From Cokeromyces recurvatus (Eukaryota > Mucoromycota > Mucoromycetes > Mucorales > Mucoraceae): DNA of 64,000 bases. Shown in pieces: positions 11,930-23,919 of this stretch; position 1 is the stretch's first letter; each line of letters opens with the position of its first letter. The stretch covers positions 186,001 through 250,000 of the forward strand of contig NW_026251411.1 of the NCBI RefSeq assembly GCF_025118155.1, in the 5' to 3' direction. The position numbers and the translations under genes are program-made. The notes under the pieces were generated by a model. It saw only the letters and a list, made by a program, of their open reading frames with translations, had not been told where the DNA came from and ran no database searches.

Positions 11930-13993
11930 TTATTCTTCTTTTTTGTAGTATCCTCTTCGTCACTATCACTGTTTAGACTACCTCTTTCGTCACATCTAAA
12001 TCATAAAAATGCATATAATGAATTTATATCGATCTCGTACAACTCTCCCTATCTCTTACCTTTGATTATTTATAAATTGTGGGTCAGTTACAGCTCCCGG
12101 GAACGTATATAATCCATCTCTCACATACTTCCAAACTTTATTTCCATCTTTATCTACACTAGACTCTCGACTTTCTACACTCAGAGCACTTCCACCTGGT
12201 AATTTAGAATGTCGAAGATCCCAATTTAACATGCGACACAATTCAGGTACAATGACATCACAATCTCCTAATAATTGAACATCAAAGTCATGTGTGTAAT
12301 GGGTGTGCGGTGATCAAGATTTGAGGCACATTATGAGGTTTTGAGACATAATTTCAGATACTGGTGATACTTTGAGCGATGAACCCAATCACAATTAGTA
12401 AATCAACTTGTTCTGTATCAATCGCAAGCAAATTATCAAATTCAGCTGGAAGACGTTCACCGAAAAATGTAATATCCTAAAAATAGTAAAAAGTCAAAAG
12501 AAAAATATCTTTTTTTTTTAAAGAAAAATACATACTGGCTTGATAATAGAAACCCCCTTTTGATGATGGTAAGGCTGGTCATCATTATCATCATCTTCTT
12601 CTTCTTCTTTAGACTTATTATTTCCTTTCGTTGATTTTGTACCTTCTTTTTCTAATTTCTTGCTTGAACATTTTGGACAAGGAGGTATTTGTTGAGCCAT
12701 AATATAGGATTCAATCTCTGTACCATCTACTTTGTATCCACAAGTTACACAGGTTGCAGTAGCAAAGCTACCATGACAGTTTACAACACGTTTAATATTT
12801 GCCTTGTGTTCCAATGTATCAATATTTTGAGTATAATTTCTAAGCAATTTGCCCTTGTCCTCTATCAGCTTAACAAAGAGATGACTAGGGCTAGGTTGAT
12901 AATTGGCGGGATAAAGTTCTTTGGCAAAAGAATAAAAAATTTCTGGTGATTCTCGAAAATAGTCAATATCAAACATTTGTTGTGGATCATCAAGCTCATA
13001 TTCTTGTAGTCTTGAATAGATGCCTGTTTCTGACCGAAAGTCTGGGATACCACAGGAAACGGAGACACCAGCCCCTGTTACGATCATAATGTTATGAGCT
13101 TCTTTAAAAAGCTTAGCTACATCTTCTAATGTATTAATGTGTTCTAGTCTTCGTCTTTTACGTAAGAAACGTGTAATCACACTCTTTAAGATAGGGAGTA
13201 GTTCTATATCAGAAGCTAACGCAGCTGCTTTTGGATGCTATAATATAATAATAATAATAATAATAATTAAAAAAAAATAAGTAAATGCTGCATAAAAATG
13301 GCATAGAATCATTACCATATAAATATTAAATACTTCAAGCATTTTTGGTACAGGAACTGATTGTTGAATTAAATATTTTTCAATAAACTTCATTAATCCC
13401 TTTTCTCTTGCTTCTTCTTGTAGTTGTTCTTTTTCTTCATCCGTATATGGCTCCCAAGCTAATAATAAATAATTAGATGTATACACACACACACATATAT
13501 ATATGTATATTATTTACCAAGTTGAAATTGACTTTCTTCATCGGTTCCATCGACATCCACATCAGCCAAGCTATCATCGTCTACATGAAATGCAGGGTGT
13601 GACAAAATACCTTGATCAATCAAACTAGCCTCACTGTCACTTTCATCATTACTTAAACCAGCTGAGGCCCAATCTTGATCCGATTCTTCATTATAATCAT
13701 CGAATAACTGATCATTAATAGTTAAAGATCCTGTTGGTGCTGGATCGTCTTCAGTCGTGACTTGCTCTACCATTTATACATTAGGTTATGGACACATTAT
13801 CACTTTTTATACCATTACATTATTATTTTTAATTATTATTATTGTTTTTTTTTTGTTTACCTTCTAATTTAACTTTTTTTGTCATGTAATCTTTTGTTTC
13901 ATTTTCTGCCTCTGTATCTGTATCTTGTTTGTCAGCAGAACGTTTTGCAGAAGGTGTTGAACTTTCTATTGATTGATTATCTTTAGTGTTCAT
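11930..13993 (-). CDS. SIR2: SIR2-family NAD-dependent deacetylase (SIRT1/Hst-like, class I)
   Basis: The enzyme removes acetyl groups from histones and other proteins using NAD+, typically in nuclear silencing. The catalytic core is complete. It has IMIVTGAGVSVSCGIPDFRS (Rossmann NAD site), LLRNYTQNIDTLEHKA, the catalytic histidine in VVNCHGSFATATC, zinc cysteines CVTC and CPKC, ITFFGERLPAEFD, VDLLIVIGSSLKVSPVSEI and FDVQLLGDCDVIVPELCRML. The N-terminus (MNTKDNQSIESSTPSAKRSA) and an acidic Asp/Ser-rich segment precede it. Between the second Cys pair and ITFFGE sits an unusual Lys/Glu/Asp-rich insert (about 12555-12655). The start is the ATG at 13991-13993. The end at 11930 assumes a small shift in the last exon. 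Frame shifts are needed near 12315-12350, where the PQILITAHPL motif lies off frame. Confidence 0.92.
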
Positions 13994-15097
13994 ACTTGAT
14001 ATTATTTTCTTTAAAAAAAAAAATCGGACTTTATGGTTTTCTTATGTTTAAAAAAAAACATCATATTTAAAAAAAAGAAAAAGGAAAAAAAGGGTTGTGA
14101 CTGTTTAGATTTATAATCCTTCTTTCTTTTTTCTCCACAAAACGTCTTTTTTCTTTTTTTCAGTAGACACATTTAGTAACGTAAAGATTAATCCACGTCT
14201 CATCATGATGCTAAAATATTCAATATAAATAAATCTAACCTTTTTATTATTAAACTATGCGTATTACTTTCTGATAAAATAACGTCTATGGGACTTTACA
14301 TATTTTTTGTGTTTTGGTACAATACTTTATTCAAAGTTCTGTAGATAAACATGATTGTCTGTATCCTTTACATTATTTATACATTAAATTGACTGTATAA
14401 AGTTGATACATGTGTTGTATTTTGATGACATGAGATTGAATGTTAAAGACAAAGTCTTTTATGAAATATAAAAATAAAAATTATTTCAATTCATCTGTTC
14501 GTAAATAACAATAACGGATCTTATTTAGTCAAATGCAATTGAATTTATTGATATTCGAAACAATCATTTTTTATCACAGCTACTATTAAAATAATAATGG
14601 ACAGCTAGCCTTTTTTCTTTTCCCTTTCTTCTTGGGGGGGGGAGGGGGAATAGTGAACAACTAGAATTTAATGCTTTTGGTAGTAGTTTATTACAAAGGG
14701 AATATCTCACCTTCTTTTGTCTCTTTCTAGATTGAAACTATTTTAACACTAGAACTCTGTACAGCTTTTAATTTGTGGTATTCTTGAGCTTATCATAAAT
14801 CACAGGACGCCTCAGTCGCTTTCCTATCTTTATTAATAAAATTAGTATTTGATAAGTCTCAAGATGCTTGTTTACATTTGTAAAAAGTATGGAAATAATG
14901 AACTACAAGACTTTTATTATCAATGTCTCGCTTCCTACTGTGATCAAAGATAAGACTGTAATGAATAACGAGTCCTTCGTCATGTTTGAATCATCTTTTT
15001 TTTTATTGTACATCCTTGTTACATTATATAAAATAGAGACTCATTGAAATATTCATATTAAGTAGTAGTAGTAGTAGCAGTAGTGTTACTATTACTA
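13994..15097. other. 1.1 kb spacer between SIR2 and the LIM gene
   Basis: It holds the SIR2 promoter (pyrimidine-rich TTTCTTTT tract at about 14120-14160), a G-run at 14634-14650 and A/T-rich sequence. I see no gene, RNA gene or repeat. No second half of the truncated LIM domain of the neighbouring gene is found here. Confidence 0.35.
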
Positions 15098-15281
15098 TTA
15101 TTTTTTTTTTAAAAAGAAATAAAGAACACAATCAGGATGAAAACGCCAGCCATTGTTAACTGTCTGTGCACAATAGCCTTCGATAGGTAAAGAGCATCCA
15201 TGACATAATGACTTGTTTAGCTTATGATAATCTAACTGACAATAAGGTGCATTATTATAAACATAAAACTGATACTGCTTT

Positions 15282-15313
<32 letters not shown>

Positions 15314-16363
15314 TTTATTTTCGCTTGATAAAAGAGGTATACCACACATCTAATAATAACAAAGGGATAAGAAAGTTTACTATAAACTATCATTATGACT
15401 ACTTTACTTGACATTTAAAACAATACGTATGCCAACTTCCTTTTAATTTCCCATCTGTGGATACAACGGCTTCCTTTTGTACAGCATGATGACAATATTC
15501 ACAGCTAGGTAAAAATAATTGATTATAGTCTGTTTGACAATAGATTTTACCCTTTCTTTCTTGAACCCCGGTTGTGATTGGATCTACAGCTTTATGACAG
15601 TAATAACAGCGAATATGTTCTGGATGAAAATAAAGGTTATTAAAAGCTATTGTAGGCCTTGTAGATGCATTTATTGGTTTTTTACTTGTAGAAGGAATCA
15701 ATAAAAAAAAAAAAAAGATAAGAAATGGATAGTAGGAATGGTCCTATTCTATTTACCAGGTTGCACAAATGGGTCGATTGATAGCTACTTCATAATGCTG
15801 AGTGCAATACACTTGTCCTTCAGATAGTTTGATTTCATTTCTTTTCGACGGTAATGAAAAGGGAAGTCGGCAATAGAAACAACTTAAACAGTATGAATGA
15901 TATAGTTTCTAGTAAAATTCAGACAGAACACTAGATTCACTAGTTATGTATGAGTTACTTACTGTTGCTATAGAAATTGTAGCATTTCCATGATAGCATC
16001 GACAACAACGATTAAAATTAGGTTGATAACGACTATTATTTCTTCGAATATTTAATATATCTTGTAAACTAAGGCGCTCATTGGTTATTTCATTATAGTG
16101 TGATACTTGTGAAATTCGATTCTGTATAAAAAAAAAAAAAATAGGAGAAGTTTATTAAAAGGAAAGAAGGAGAAAACAAATATAACTTTATGTGTATTTA
16201 TTTAGTTTTTTTTTTTATTTTTTATGTTATATTTTTTTTCTTTTTTTACAGATTCAAGCGATAGACAAACATGAGACGATAATTGATTAATTCGTACAGA
16301 TGATTGACAATTATAACATTTCACAAAAGGAAAGTTAACGGTTTTATTATAGGATACAGCCAT
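15098..16363 (-). CDS. Multi-LIM-domain protein, apparently truncated
   Basis: LIM domains are double zinc fingers that bind proteins; fungal multi-LIM proteins usually act in actin or Rho-GTPase control of polarity. After MAVSYNKTVNFPFVKCYNCQ come LIM1 (FNRCCRCYHGNATI, then HSYCLSCFYCRLPF and YCTQHYE), LIM2 (ICAT, FHPEHIRCYYCHKAVDPI, KIYCQTDYNQLF) and LIM3 (CEYCHHAVQKEA, HTYCFKCQ, MCGIPLLSSENK, a glutamine run, YCQLDYHKLNKS). A fourth begins (LCHGCSLPIEGYCAQ, FHPDC) but stops after its first finger in VLYFFLKKK. The start is the ATG at 16361-16363, and several introns are needed. Three-and-a-half LIM domains fit the N-terminal part of an Lrg1-like RhoGAP or a paxillin-like protein, but no RhoGAP domain is seen. 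The end is uncertain. Confidence 0.75.
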
Positions 16364-16847
16364 ATACACAATAGTAGAAATTAATAAAAGAGGAGCAACT
16401 TGAAAAAAAAAAAGAAAAATAACCTTTAAAATAAATAAATAGTAGAGTTAGTGTAGTACCATTTTTTTTTTTTTTTTTTTTTGACAGTGACTATAACAGA
16501 TTGATGAAATATTTATAAATTTATTTTATTTTATTTTTTTTTTTTTTTGGTGGTCCCCTCTCCCTATTTTCACACAGACCCCACATTTGAATACATAACG
16601 AACAAGATAATATACACTTTTCTTTTTCTTACTCCCTTTTTTTTTGTGCTTTATTTACCCTTTTTTGCTTTTAATCCTTTACATATACACATACAAAAAA
16701 AAAAAAAAAATCAACTTTTAATAATCAAACTTGTTTTTTTTTTCAATCATCATCATCATCATCAACAACATCATCATCATCTCTTCATTATTAAATTCTT
16801 TAATTCCCCCGGAAATAAAATAAAGCTGAATTTTCTTTTATTGTTTC
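16364..16847. promoter_or_regulatory. Divergent promoter region, LIM gene and DYRK kinase
   Basis: 484 bp between divergent starts. It has long T-runs (16462-16482, 16536-16548), a CATCAT repeat and a pyrimidine-rich stretch before the DYRK ATG. An apparent 110-codon open frame here is low-complexity (Phe/Leu and His runs) and not called. Confidence 0.35.
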
Positions 16848-19800
16848 ATGTCATTATCGACACTATCAAAACCTTATAGAGTCGATTCTTGGTTTCATAT
16901 GCAGCAGCAGCATCATCATCATGATATTTATGAAAAGCAACAACAACAACAACAAGTAGCAGTGAGTCAATATGCGAGGTCTACTGCTAGTAGTCGTTCT
17001 CGACAGAATAACGAGACAAGTACAAATAAAAAACCATTAGATGATAGACAAAGAAGAAAGAGTACGACAACCCTCCTTGATACTAACAAAAGAAAGGTAA
17101 CCCCACACAACACAACTGAAGCATCATCTTCTTTAGTTCAGGGACATCGTCGACAAACATTATCAGGTCTTACTCATAACCCTCCACCAAGAGCAACGAC
17201 AATGGGTGTCAATACAGGCTTAATTAAACTAGCTGATACCTTACGTGATACTCTGGCTATGGAAAGAAGATTAGTTCAACAAGAGTTGGGTTTATTGGAA
17301 TACAAAGAAAAAATCAATCACTGAACAACAGCAAGTGGATGAGATACCAGACAAGTTACGTAATCATTCAGAGGATCAACCGTTTTACTTAAGGAGACGT
17401 ACATACTCAAATGGATCTGCTCTCTCTCCTTTACAATCACAAAATTTAGTAGTATCCAAAAAGGCAACAACTGAAGTGAGTTATATGAAGCCAACTTTGG
17501 CTGATCAGCAACGAAGAAGAAATACAGCTAGTACACTAAGAAATTCGCCTATCACGACAGTCGAAGAAATAGTAATCTAAGAAGGAAGAGTGCTAGTACT
17601 GTATCTTTAGCTTCTAAAAATGGAAGGGATTTTTCATCTTCAATAACAACCAGTGAAGAGGAATCGAATAAGTTAAAACGAAGATCTATCTTAGCTGCTG
17701 CTACTGCAAAGGCTCGTCATCAGCAACAACAATGTCCGGATTTGGTAACCACTGCGGATGAGGCAACGACGAGCGGAGATGAGACTAGAAAGAAATCATT
17801 CATTCGTCGAAGGATGTCACGTACTGAGAATTTAAAGGACGGTATACCTACATCGGCTGCTTCACCTTTAGTGACAAGAAGGAAAAGCATTGTTCAACAA
17901 CAGCAACAACAAAAATCACCTATAAGAAACAGTCCTATTACAAATACTACCACCAAAAAGGCACTCCACTTAAACCTCGAAAGCGTGGTAAGGTAAATAG
18001 TGAGGCAGTAGAGTTACTCTTTTTTTTTTTTTTAATGAATACAAACTTTTGGAAACATAAAGAGAATGTAATATATATATACCTTTTTCTTTATATACAT
18101 ATGTTTAGACACTACCAGGTAATTTAGCAAAACCACCTACTGTTCAATCCTTACAATTACCCCCTATGAAAATTGAGCCGATCAAATTGAGTATTCCAAC
18201 AACTAAAATCACAAATAAACAAACTTCGTTGACAAATAGACGACGTATGAGTACAGCCAGTGCGAAAACACAACATAGACAATTCATATCATCAGATACA
18301 TCTTCACCCTCTTCGCCTGCTTCAACAACAACACCTTCTTCTTCGTCTTCGTCATCTTCTATTTCTATTTCTATGTCTACCTCTATTTCCTCTAAAAAGT
18401 CAAACTTACGTCAAACAAAAGCACAAAGTTATCTAGACGTTACAGATACAAAACGCCGTACCTCCTTTCAAAAGATAAATTCAATAGCGTCACCTAAAAG
18501 ACTATCTCCAGTCAAAGCGAATGGACGTCGTCCTAGTTTATTAAGCGATGCTTCCGTTAGAACAATGACTACTGCTACTAAAAAATTATCTATCTCTACT
18601 GCTAACAGTAGAAAGAATTCAATTATTGCAACAGAGGACAAAAGTACTTGTATATACATATATGAATATACTATTGAACCTGTTTTAATCATTTTTTTTT
18701 TAAAAAAAAAAAATTGATAATATAGGCCGTCATCGAGCTATCAGTCAAAGAAAAATTGGAAGCGATGGTAGCGGAATATAGTATGGATACAGCAAGTGAG
18801 ATTGATTATGATAACTCTATAAGGAAGAAGAGTCCGACCTCTCATCATTCAACTAGTCTTATCTGGGATAAAGAGATGACATCTGTTCCAAAATCACCTA
18901 CAACTATTATCAAATACTATGGTCATCATTTAAGTCCCTATGAACAAACAGAGATTCAAAAATTTCCAGAGGTTTACTTTGTAGGTCATCTCTGTTCACA
19001 CAAGCATCAGGCCATGCCTGATCATAAAGTGAATAATTATGGCTACGATGATGAAAGTGGTGACTATCGATCGATACGTCATGATCATATAGGATATCGA
19101 TATGAGATTTTAAGTGAACTTGGCAGAGGATCATTTGGACAGGTAGTTAAATGCTATGATCATAAGACAGGTCAACAAGTAGCTGTCAAATTAATTCGCA
19201 ATAAGAAGCGATTTTATGCGCAAGCGAAGACTGAAGTGAAGATTTTAAGTGATTTAGTAAAATGGTAATAAGAATATAATACTCTATTCTATAATAAAAT
19301 AAATCTATTTACCTATTTATTTATTTATATTTTAGGATCCTGAAGATAAATATCATAATATTCGAATGATAGACAGTTTTTATTTTAGAAATCATTTATG
19401 TATTGCTTGTGAATGTCTAAGTATGAATCTTTATGAATTTATTAAAGTCAATAATTTCCAAGGTTTCCATACTACGTTGATTAAAAGGTAAGGAAAAACA
19501 CACACACACTGTGTTTTATATTTTGTGGTTATCGCCCTTCTACAAATATTAGCTGTAGAGACTTATACTCTCTTTCCTTTTAATATAAATACTATAAGAT
19601 TTGTTATCCAAATACTTCGATCCTTAACACTTTTATCGAAATACGGGGTCATTCATTGTGATTTGAAACCAGAGGCAAGTATTGCGATTTATTCACAAGT
19701 AGAGTATATAATTAAAGTTTATAGATATTTAGAATATTCTGCTGAAACATCCTACAAAGAGTACAATCAAAGTTATTGATTTTGGTAGTAGTTGTTTGGA

Positions 19801-20434
19801 AAGTCAAAGAGGTATATACAAACATATACAATGCATATATCTACTAAATACCTTTGCACTCATTATTTTTTTTTACAGTCTACACTTATATTCAAAGTAG
19901 ATTTTATAGATCTCCTGAAATCATTTTAGGTTTAGATTATACCACAGCCATTGATATGTGGAGTTTAGGATGTATTATGGCTGAGTTGTATACGGGTATT
20001 CCTATCTTTCCTGGCGAAAATGAACAGGAACAATTACTATGTATTATGGAAGTCCTGGGTTTACCAGATGAAGAATTGATTGAATTAAGTGATCGAAAAC
20101 ATTTATTCTTTGGTACAAAAAAAATGTTTATATGTTTTTTGAATGCATTATTTAAAAATTTTTTTTTTTTTTAGATTGTCGTGGACAGCCTCGTGTTGTT
20201 TGTAATTCAAAAGGCAAAAGACGTAAAGCAGGAGCCAAGAGTCTTTCGCAAGTTTTGAAATGTAGTGATAGTTTGTTTTTGGACTTTATTCAACAATGTT
20301 TACAATGGAATCCTGCGAAACGATTGACTCCAGAAAAGGCCTTCCAACATGAATGGATATTGCAACAGAATAATTCTAATAAAAGGCCTAATGAAACTTC
20401 TTCTCCAACGTCTGCTACTACAGAAGCATGTTAA
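16848..20434 (+). CDS. Class II DYRK-family protein kinase (DYRK2/Pom1-like)
   Basis: DYRKs autophosphorylate an activation-loop tyrosine and then phosphorylate Ser/Thr; in fungi they act in polarity and cell-cycle timing. The long N-terminus ([15 protein letters not shown]; Gln, Ser/Thr and Arg rich) is disordered. The class II NAPA region precedes the kinase: [32 protein letters not shown]. Kinase motifs are [52 protein letters not shown], the DYRK signature [20 protein letters not shown] (YxY loop) and [19 protein letters not shown]. The gene ends TSATTEAC at 20434. The intron within the catalytic loop (19675-19732) begins with GC, not GT. Frame shifts lie in the disordered part near 17320 and 17580. 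The kinase family is certain; the ortholog is not. Confidence 0.9.
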
Positions 20435-21063
20435 TTCGTTTATACCATCAACAATTATATTAAAAGAAAAAGAAAAAACGTGCAATTTATATGTATTACT
20501 TTCTCTATCTTTTAATGGTCTAAAAATAATAAATAGTGTCACTTATATATATATACCTATCCTAATTGTACAGCTTGTACTTACCTTCCTGCACTGTCAC
20601 ATAATTTAATAGTGTGCGTAAATTATATTGATTTAAATTTAACATACTTCTTTATAGTATGCATCATTCAAGTTTATTCATTTCTATCATGACTTACATG
20701 TATGATATAAATCATCTTTACACGTTGTAATTCAACTCATTGAATCATAAAAAGAAGGAGAAATAAAAAAAAATACACTATTAAAGGGCCTTGTAGTTAA
20801 CCTTAAGTTATGATCTACTATAGAAACAAACAAAATATCCAATTACATTTCTTTCATAAACACCAAGAGCCTTTTATTCTTATAATTAATTCTATGAATT
20901 TAGATTATTATTATTTTTTTAGTGTCAAATATACTTTAATCAGGTAAATGTTGTATTTCTTTTTAGTCAATAGTGTTATCTATAAAATGTTATACAATTA
21001 TTTTTTCTCCTTTTTTTTATTTATTTATTTTCCTTTTTTCTTTTAAAATAAAATAAAATAAAA
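20435..21063. other. Spacer between DYRK gene and RAD51
   Basis: 629 bp, A/T-rich. The right end carries a T/C-rich stretch and AAATAAAATAAAATAAAA immediately before the RAD51 ATG, a likely promoter/leader. No gene or repeat of note is seen. Confidence 0.35.
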
Positions 21064-22499
21064 ATGACAACGACAAGATCTTCTTCTTCTTTTTCACAAA
21101 ATAACAAGGATAAAGTTCAGCAAGAACAAGAAATTGAAGAATCAACAAATACCAAAGAAATCTGTTTGAATCAAGAAGAGAATGAAGCTTCTGATTTTTT
21201 AATTACTACTTTAGAAGTAAGATATGTCATACATGATTAAAAAAAAAAATACAGACATGCATATTTATCTTATTCAAATTAGAGTCACGGTGTTCAAATG
21301 TCAGATATTAAAAGACTTCAAAGTGAGGGCTTCTATACAATTGATTCTGTCGCTTATACACCAAGAAAGGCATTAATTGCTATTAAAGGTTTATCAGAAG
21401 CAAAAGTAGATAAAATTATTAAAGAAGGTAAATTTTAGTCCTTTTTTTTTTTTTTTTTTGTTGTCATATTCATTGAATTGAATTCTTCTTTCTCTTCTTC
21501 TTCTTGTTTACAAGTTCATTCAATTATTAATATTGGATTTACTACTGCACTTGATATACAAGCAAGAAGAAATGAACTCATTTTTATTACAACAGGTTCA
21601 AATGATCTTGATAAATTATTAGGAGGTGGTATTGAAACTGGATCTATTACTGAGTTATTTGGTGAATTTCGATGTGGTAAAACACAACTGTGTCATACGT
21701 TAGCTGTTACATGTCAGGTAATGTGGCCTACATCACTTTATATACACACATATAAATATATTAATACATACACATGTATATATAAGCTTTCTGCTGAAAG
21801 AGGAGGTGCAGAAGGAAAATGTCTTTATATTGATACAGAAGGGACTTTTAGACCTAATCGAATTTTATCTATTGCAGCAAGGTTGGAAAGTTTTTTAAAT
21901 ATATACACATATATAAATGTATTTATAAAACTAAGTGTGATATAGATATGATTTAGATACTGAGACTTGTTTAAATAATATTGCTTATGCTAGAGCTTAT
22001 AATACAGATCATCAAACATCTCTTTTAGTGCAAGCAGCTGCTATGATGTCAGAAACAAGGTGAATATATACATACATACATACATGCAAGACGATGACTA
22101 AACAAAACAAAATGGTGTTAGATTTGCTATAGTAATTATCGATAGTGCTATATCATTATATCGTACCGACTTTATTGGCCGTGGTGAGTTATCTGCTAGA
22201 CAAATGCATTTAGCAAGATTCTTGCGTAACTTACAAAGATTGGCGGATGAGTTTGGTGTTGCTGTTGTATTGACCAATCAAATGATGGCTACCGTAGATG
22301 GCGCCGCTTCCATGTTTAATGCGGATCCTAAAAAGCCTACAGGAGGAAATATCATGGCTCATGCTTGTTGTACTCGTTTACAATTAAAAAAGGGAAGAGG
22401 CGAAAATCGTATATGCAAAATTTATGATTCTCCTTCTTTACCAGAAAGCGAAGTTACTTTTCTATTGGAGAAGAAGGAATTAAAGATGCAGAAGATTAA
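21064..22499 (+). CDS. RAD51: RAD51 recombinase
   Basis: RAD51 forms filaments on single-stranded DNA and catalyses strand exchange in homologous recombination. After a Ser/Glu-rich N-terminus ([15 protein letters not shown]) comes the HhH domain ([35 protein letters not shown]). The ATPase core follows: [16 protein letters not shown], Walker [50 protein letters not shown], Walker B region [15 protein letters not shown], and [32 protein letters not shown] is near the end. RGGAEGK and IDTEGTF fit RAD51, not DMC1. The Walker A has Cys where family members usually have Thr. The C-terminus [13 protein letters not shown] with TAA at 22497-22499 lies one frame over from the upstream part, so one indel at about 22455 is likely. 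Introns occur near 21216-21281, 21430-21510, 21717-21785 and elsewhere. Confidence 0.94.
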
Positions 22500-22517
22500 A
22501 GCCCTTTTATTTTTTTT

Positions 22518-23592
22518 TTAAAACAATTTGCTCCAAATAATTAATACAATAAGAACAATTAAAATCAAAATAATAGCTGCAGTAATTAATTTGTTTGTCG
22601 CCATTCTATCATAAATAAATAAATAAATAAATAGTCTTTCTTTCTTTCTTCTTTTGCTTGACTTATCTTACTTACCGACGTGCCATTCCCTTGAGCGTTT
22701 TAGATGCTTTATCAATGTGAGAATCTGCTTCTGCAAGCTATACAACAAACAGTCATCATTGTAAGTATTTTTTTTTTACATTTGACTTTTTTTAATACTA
22801 ATAGAATAAACTTACTGTATCTCTTGCTCGAACCATTGTTTCACGTTGACCTTTAAGAGTACTTAAAATATTAATACCAATACCTTCTGTCTCTAAAGCT
22901 AATCGATGACTATCTTCTAAACGTCGGCTTGATTGTCCAAGTCGCTCAGTACCGCTTAATAATCTTTGTCGTTGATCCATAGTAGAGGCATCATAATCTG
23001 TTAATCCTTCATCATTATTATCACTGTTAAAACCACCTAACAGTTGTTCTCTATCTGAATTCTTTGGCAAAATGGCTGTTGTTCTCCTCTGAAGAGAAAA
23101 AGAAAATCAAGTCAATTTTCAATCATGAATAGCTAATAAATATGTATATTTATTACCAAATCTCTTTTAAGCTTTTCTGCTTCTGATTTATAAAGTCTTA
23201 ATTTGGCTTGTAAACGTGTTCGTGAAGGTGTTGGAATATTTAAGATCTCCATTTCCATTTGACCAAGCTATTTGAAAAAAAAAAATTAATAACCTCTCTT
23301 TTTCTTTTGCTTTAGTTCATTTTCATTACAATCTCATTAGCTTCGTCAATTTCTCTTTCAACAGCACGAATAGTAGCCTTTCTTTCCTCTATGATAATAA
23401 AAAGAGATGAACTTGTTATCTATGCAAATAAATAGGTGGGGAGGAATTTTTTTTTCTTTTCCTTTTTTTTTTTTTACCTCCTTTTTGATTAGGAATGTGC
23501 TGTTCAATTTTTGATTTTATAGATTCTGTAAGTATAGTAAAGTCCTGCTCATAACTAGAAAATAATTCAGAGCCTCCAGCTGATGAAGTCAT
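22518..23592 (-). CDS. VTI1: Vti1, Qb-SNARE
   Basis: Vti1 is a SNARE used in several fusion steps between Golgi, endosomes and vacuole. The N-terminal three-helix domain is [20 protein letters not shown] with [19 protein letters not shown] and [20 protein letters not shown]. The linker has [20 protein letters not shown]. The SNARE motif [40 protein letters not shown] carries the central glutamine. A C-terminal membrane anchor follows ([20 protein letters not shown]), ending KLF. The start is the ATG at 23590-23592. Introns lie at about 22680-22815, 23090-23150 and 23270-23335. The stop is only 18 bp from the corrected RAD51 stop (convergent), so the two 3'UTRs must overlap. Confidence 0.94.
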
Positions 23593-23919
23593 TATATGTA
23601 TATATGTATATATATAAAAAAAAGAAGTATATATTTATAAATGTATATAAAAGAGTTGTTCAAGCTTTTCTTATTTTCTTTTTTTCTCAAAAAAAAAAAA
23701 AAAAAAAAAAAGCCTGTTGTTACTTCAATTGGGTATCCGCTAATCACGTGCTATATTCTAACAATAGGTGCTATGGTAAATAATTTATGTGTTTGTTTCT
23801 TCGACATAGCTAATACAAACTGGTTGTTTAACAAAATTTAATTTTTATATTTATTTATTTATTTATTAATTTTTTATTATTATTATTATTATTATTTCAA
23901 TAAATTCCATTTTTGTTTC
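23593..23919. promoter_or_regulatory. Divergent promoter of VTI1 and CLASP
   Basis: 327 bp between divergent starts, with an A-run of about 22 nt at 23690-23711 and an ATT-rich run before the CLASP ATG. The central 23715-23780 stretch is less A/T-biased and contains ATCACGTG, an E-box-like CACGTG core at 23745-23750. Confidence 0.4.

Noticed and set aside
16547..16879. 110-codon frame before the DYRK start
   Set aside because: Pyrimidine-tract and CAT-repeat translation (Phe/Leu and His runs) in a promoter region.
21064..22499. DMC1 instead of RAD51
   Set aside because: ERGGAEGK and IDTEGTFRP match RAD51; DMC1 has FHGGK- and IDTENTFRP-type blocks.
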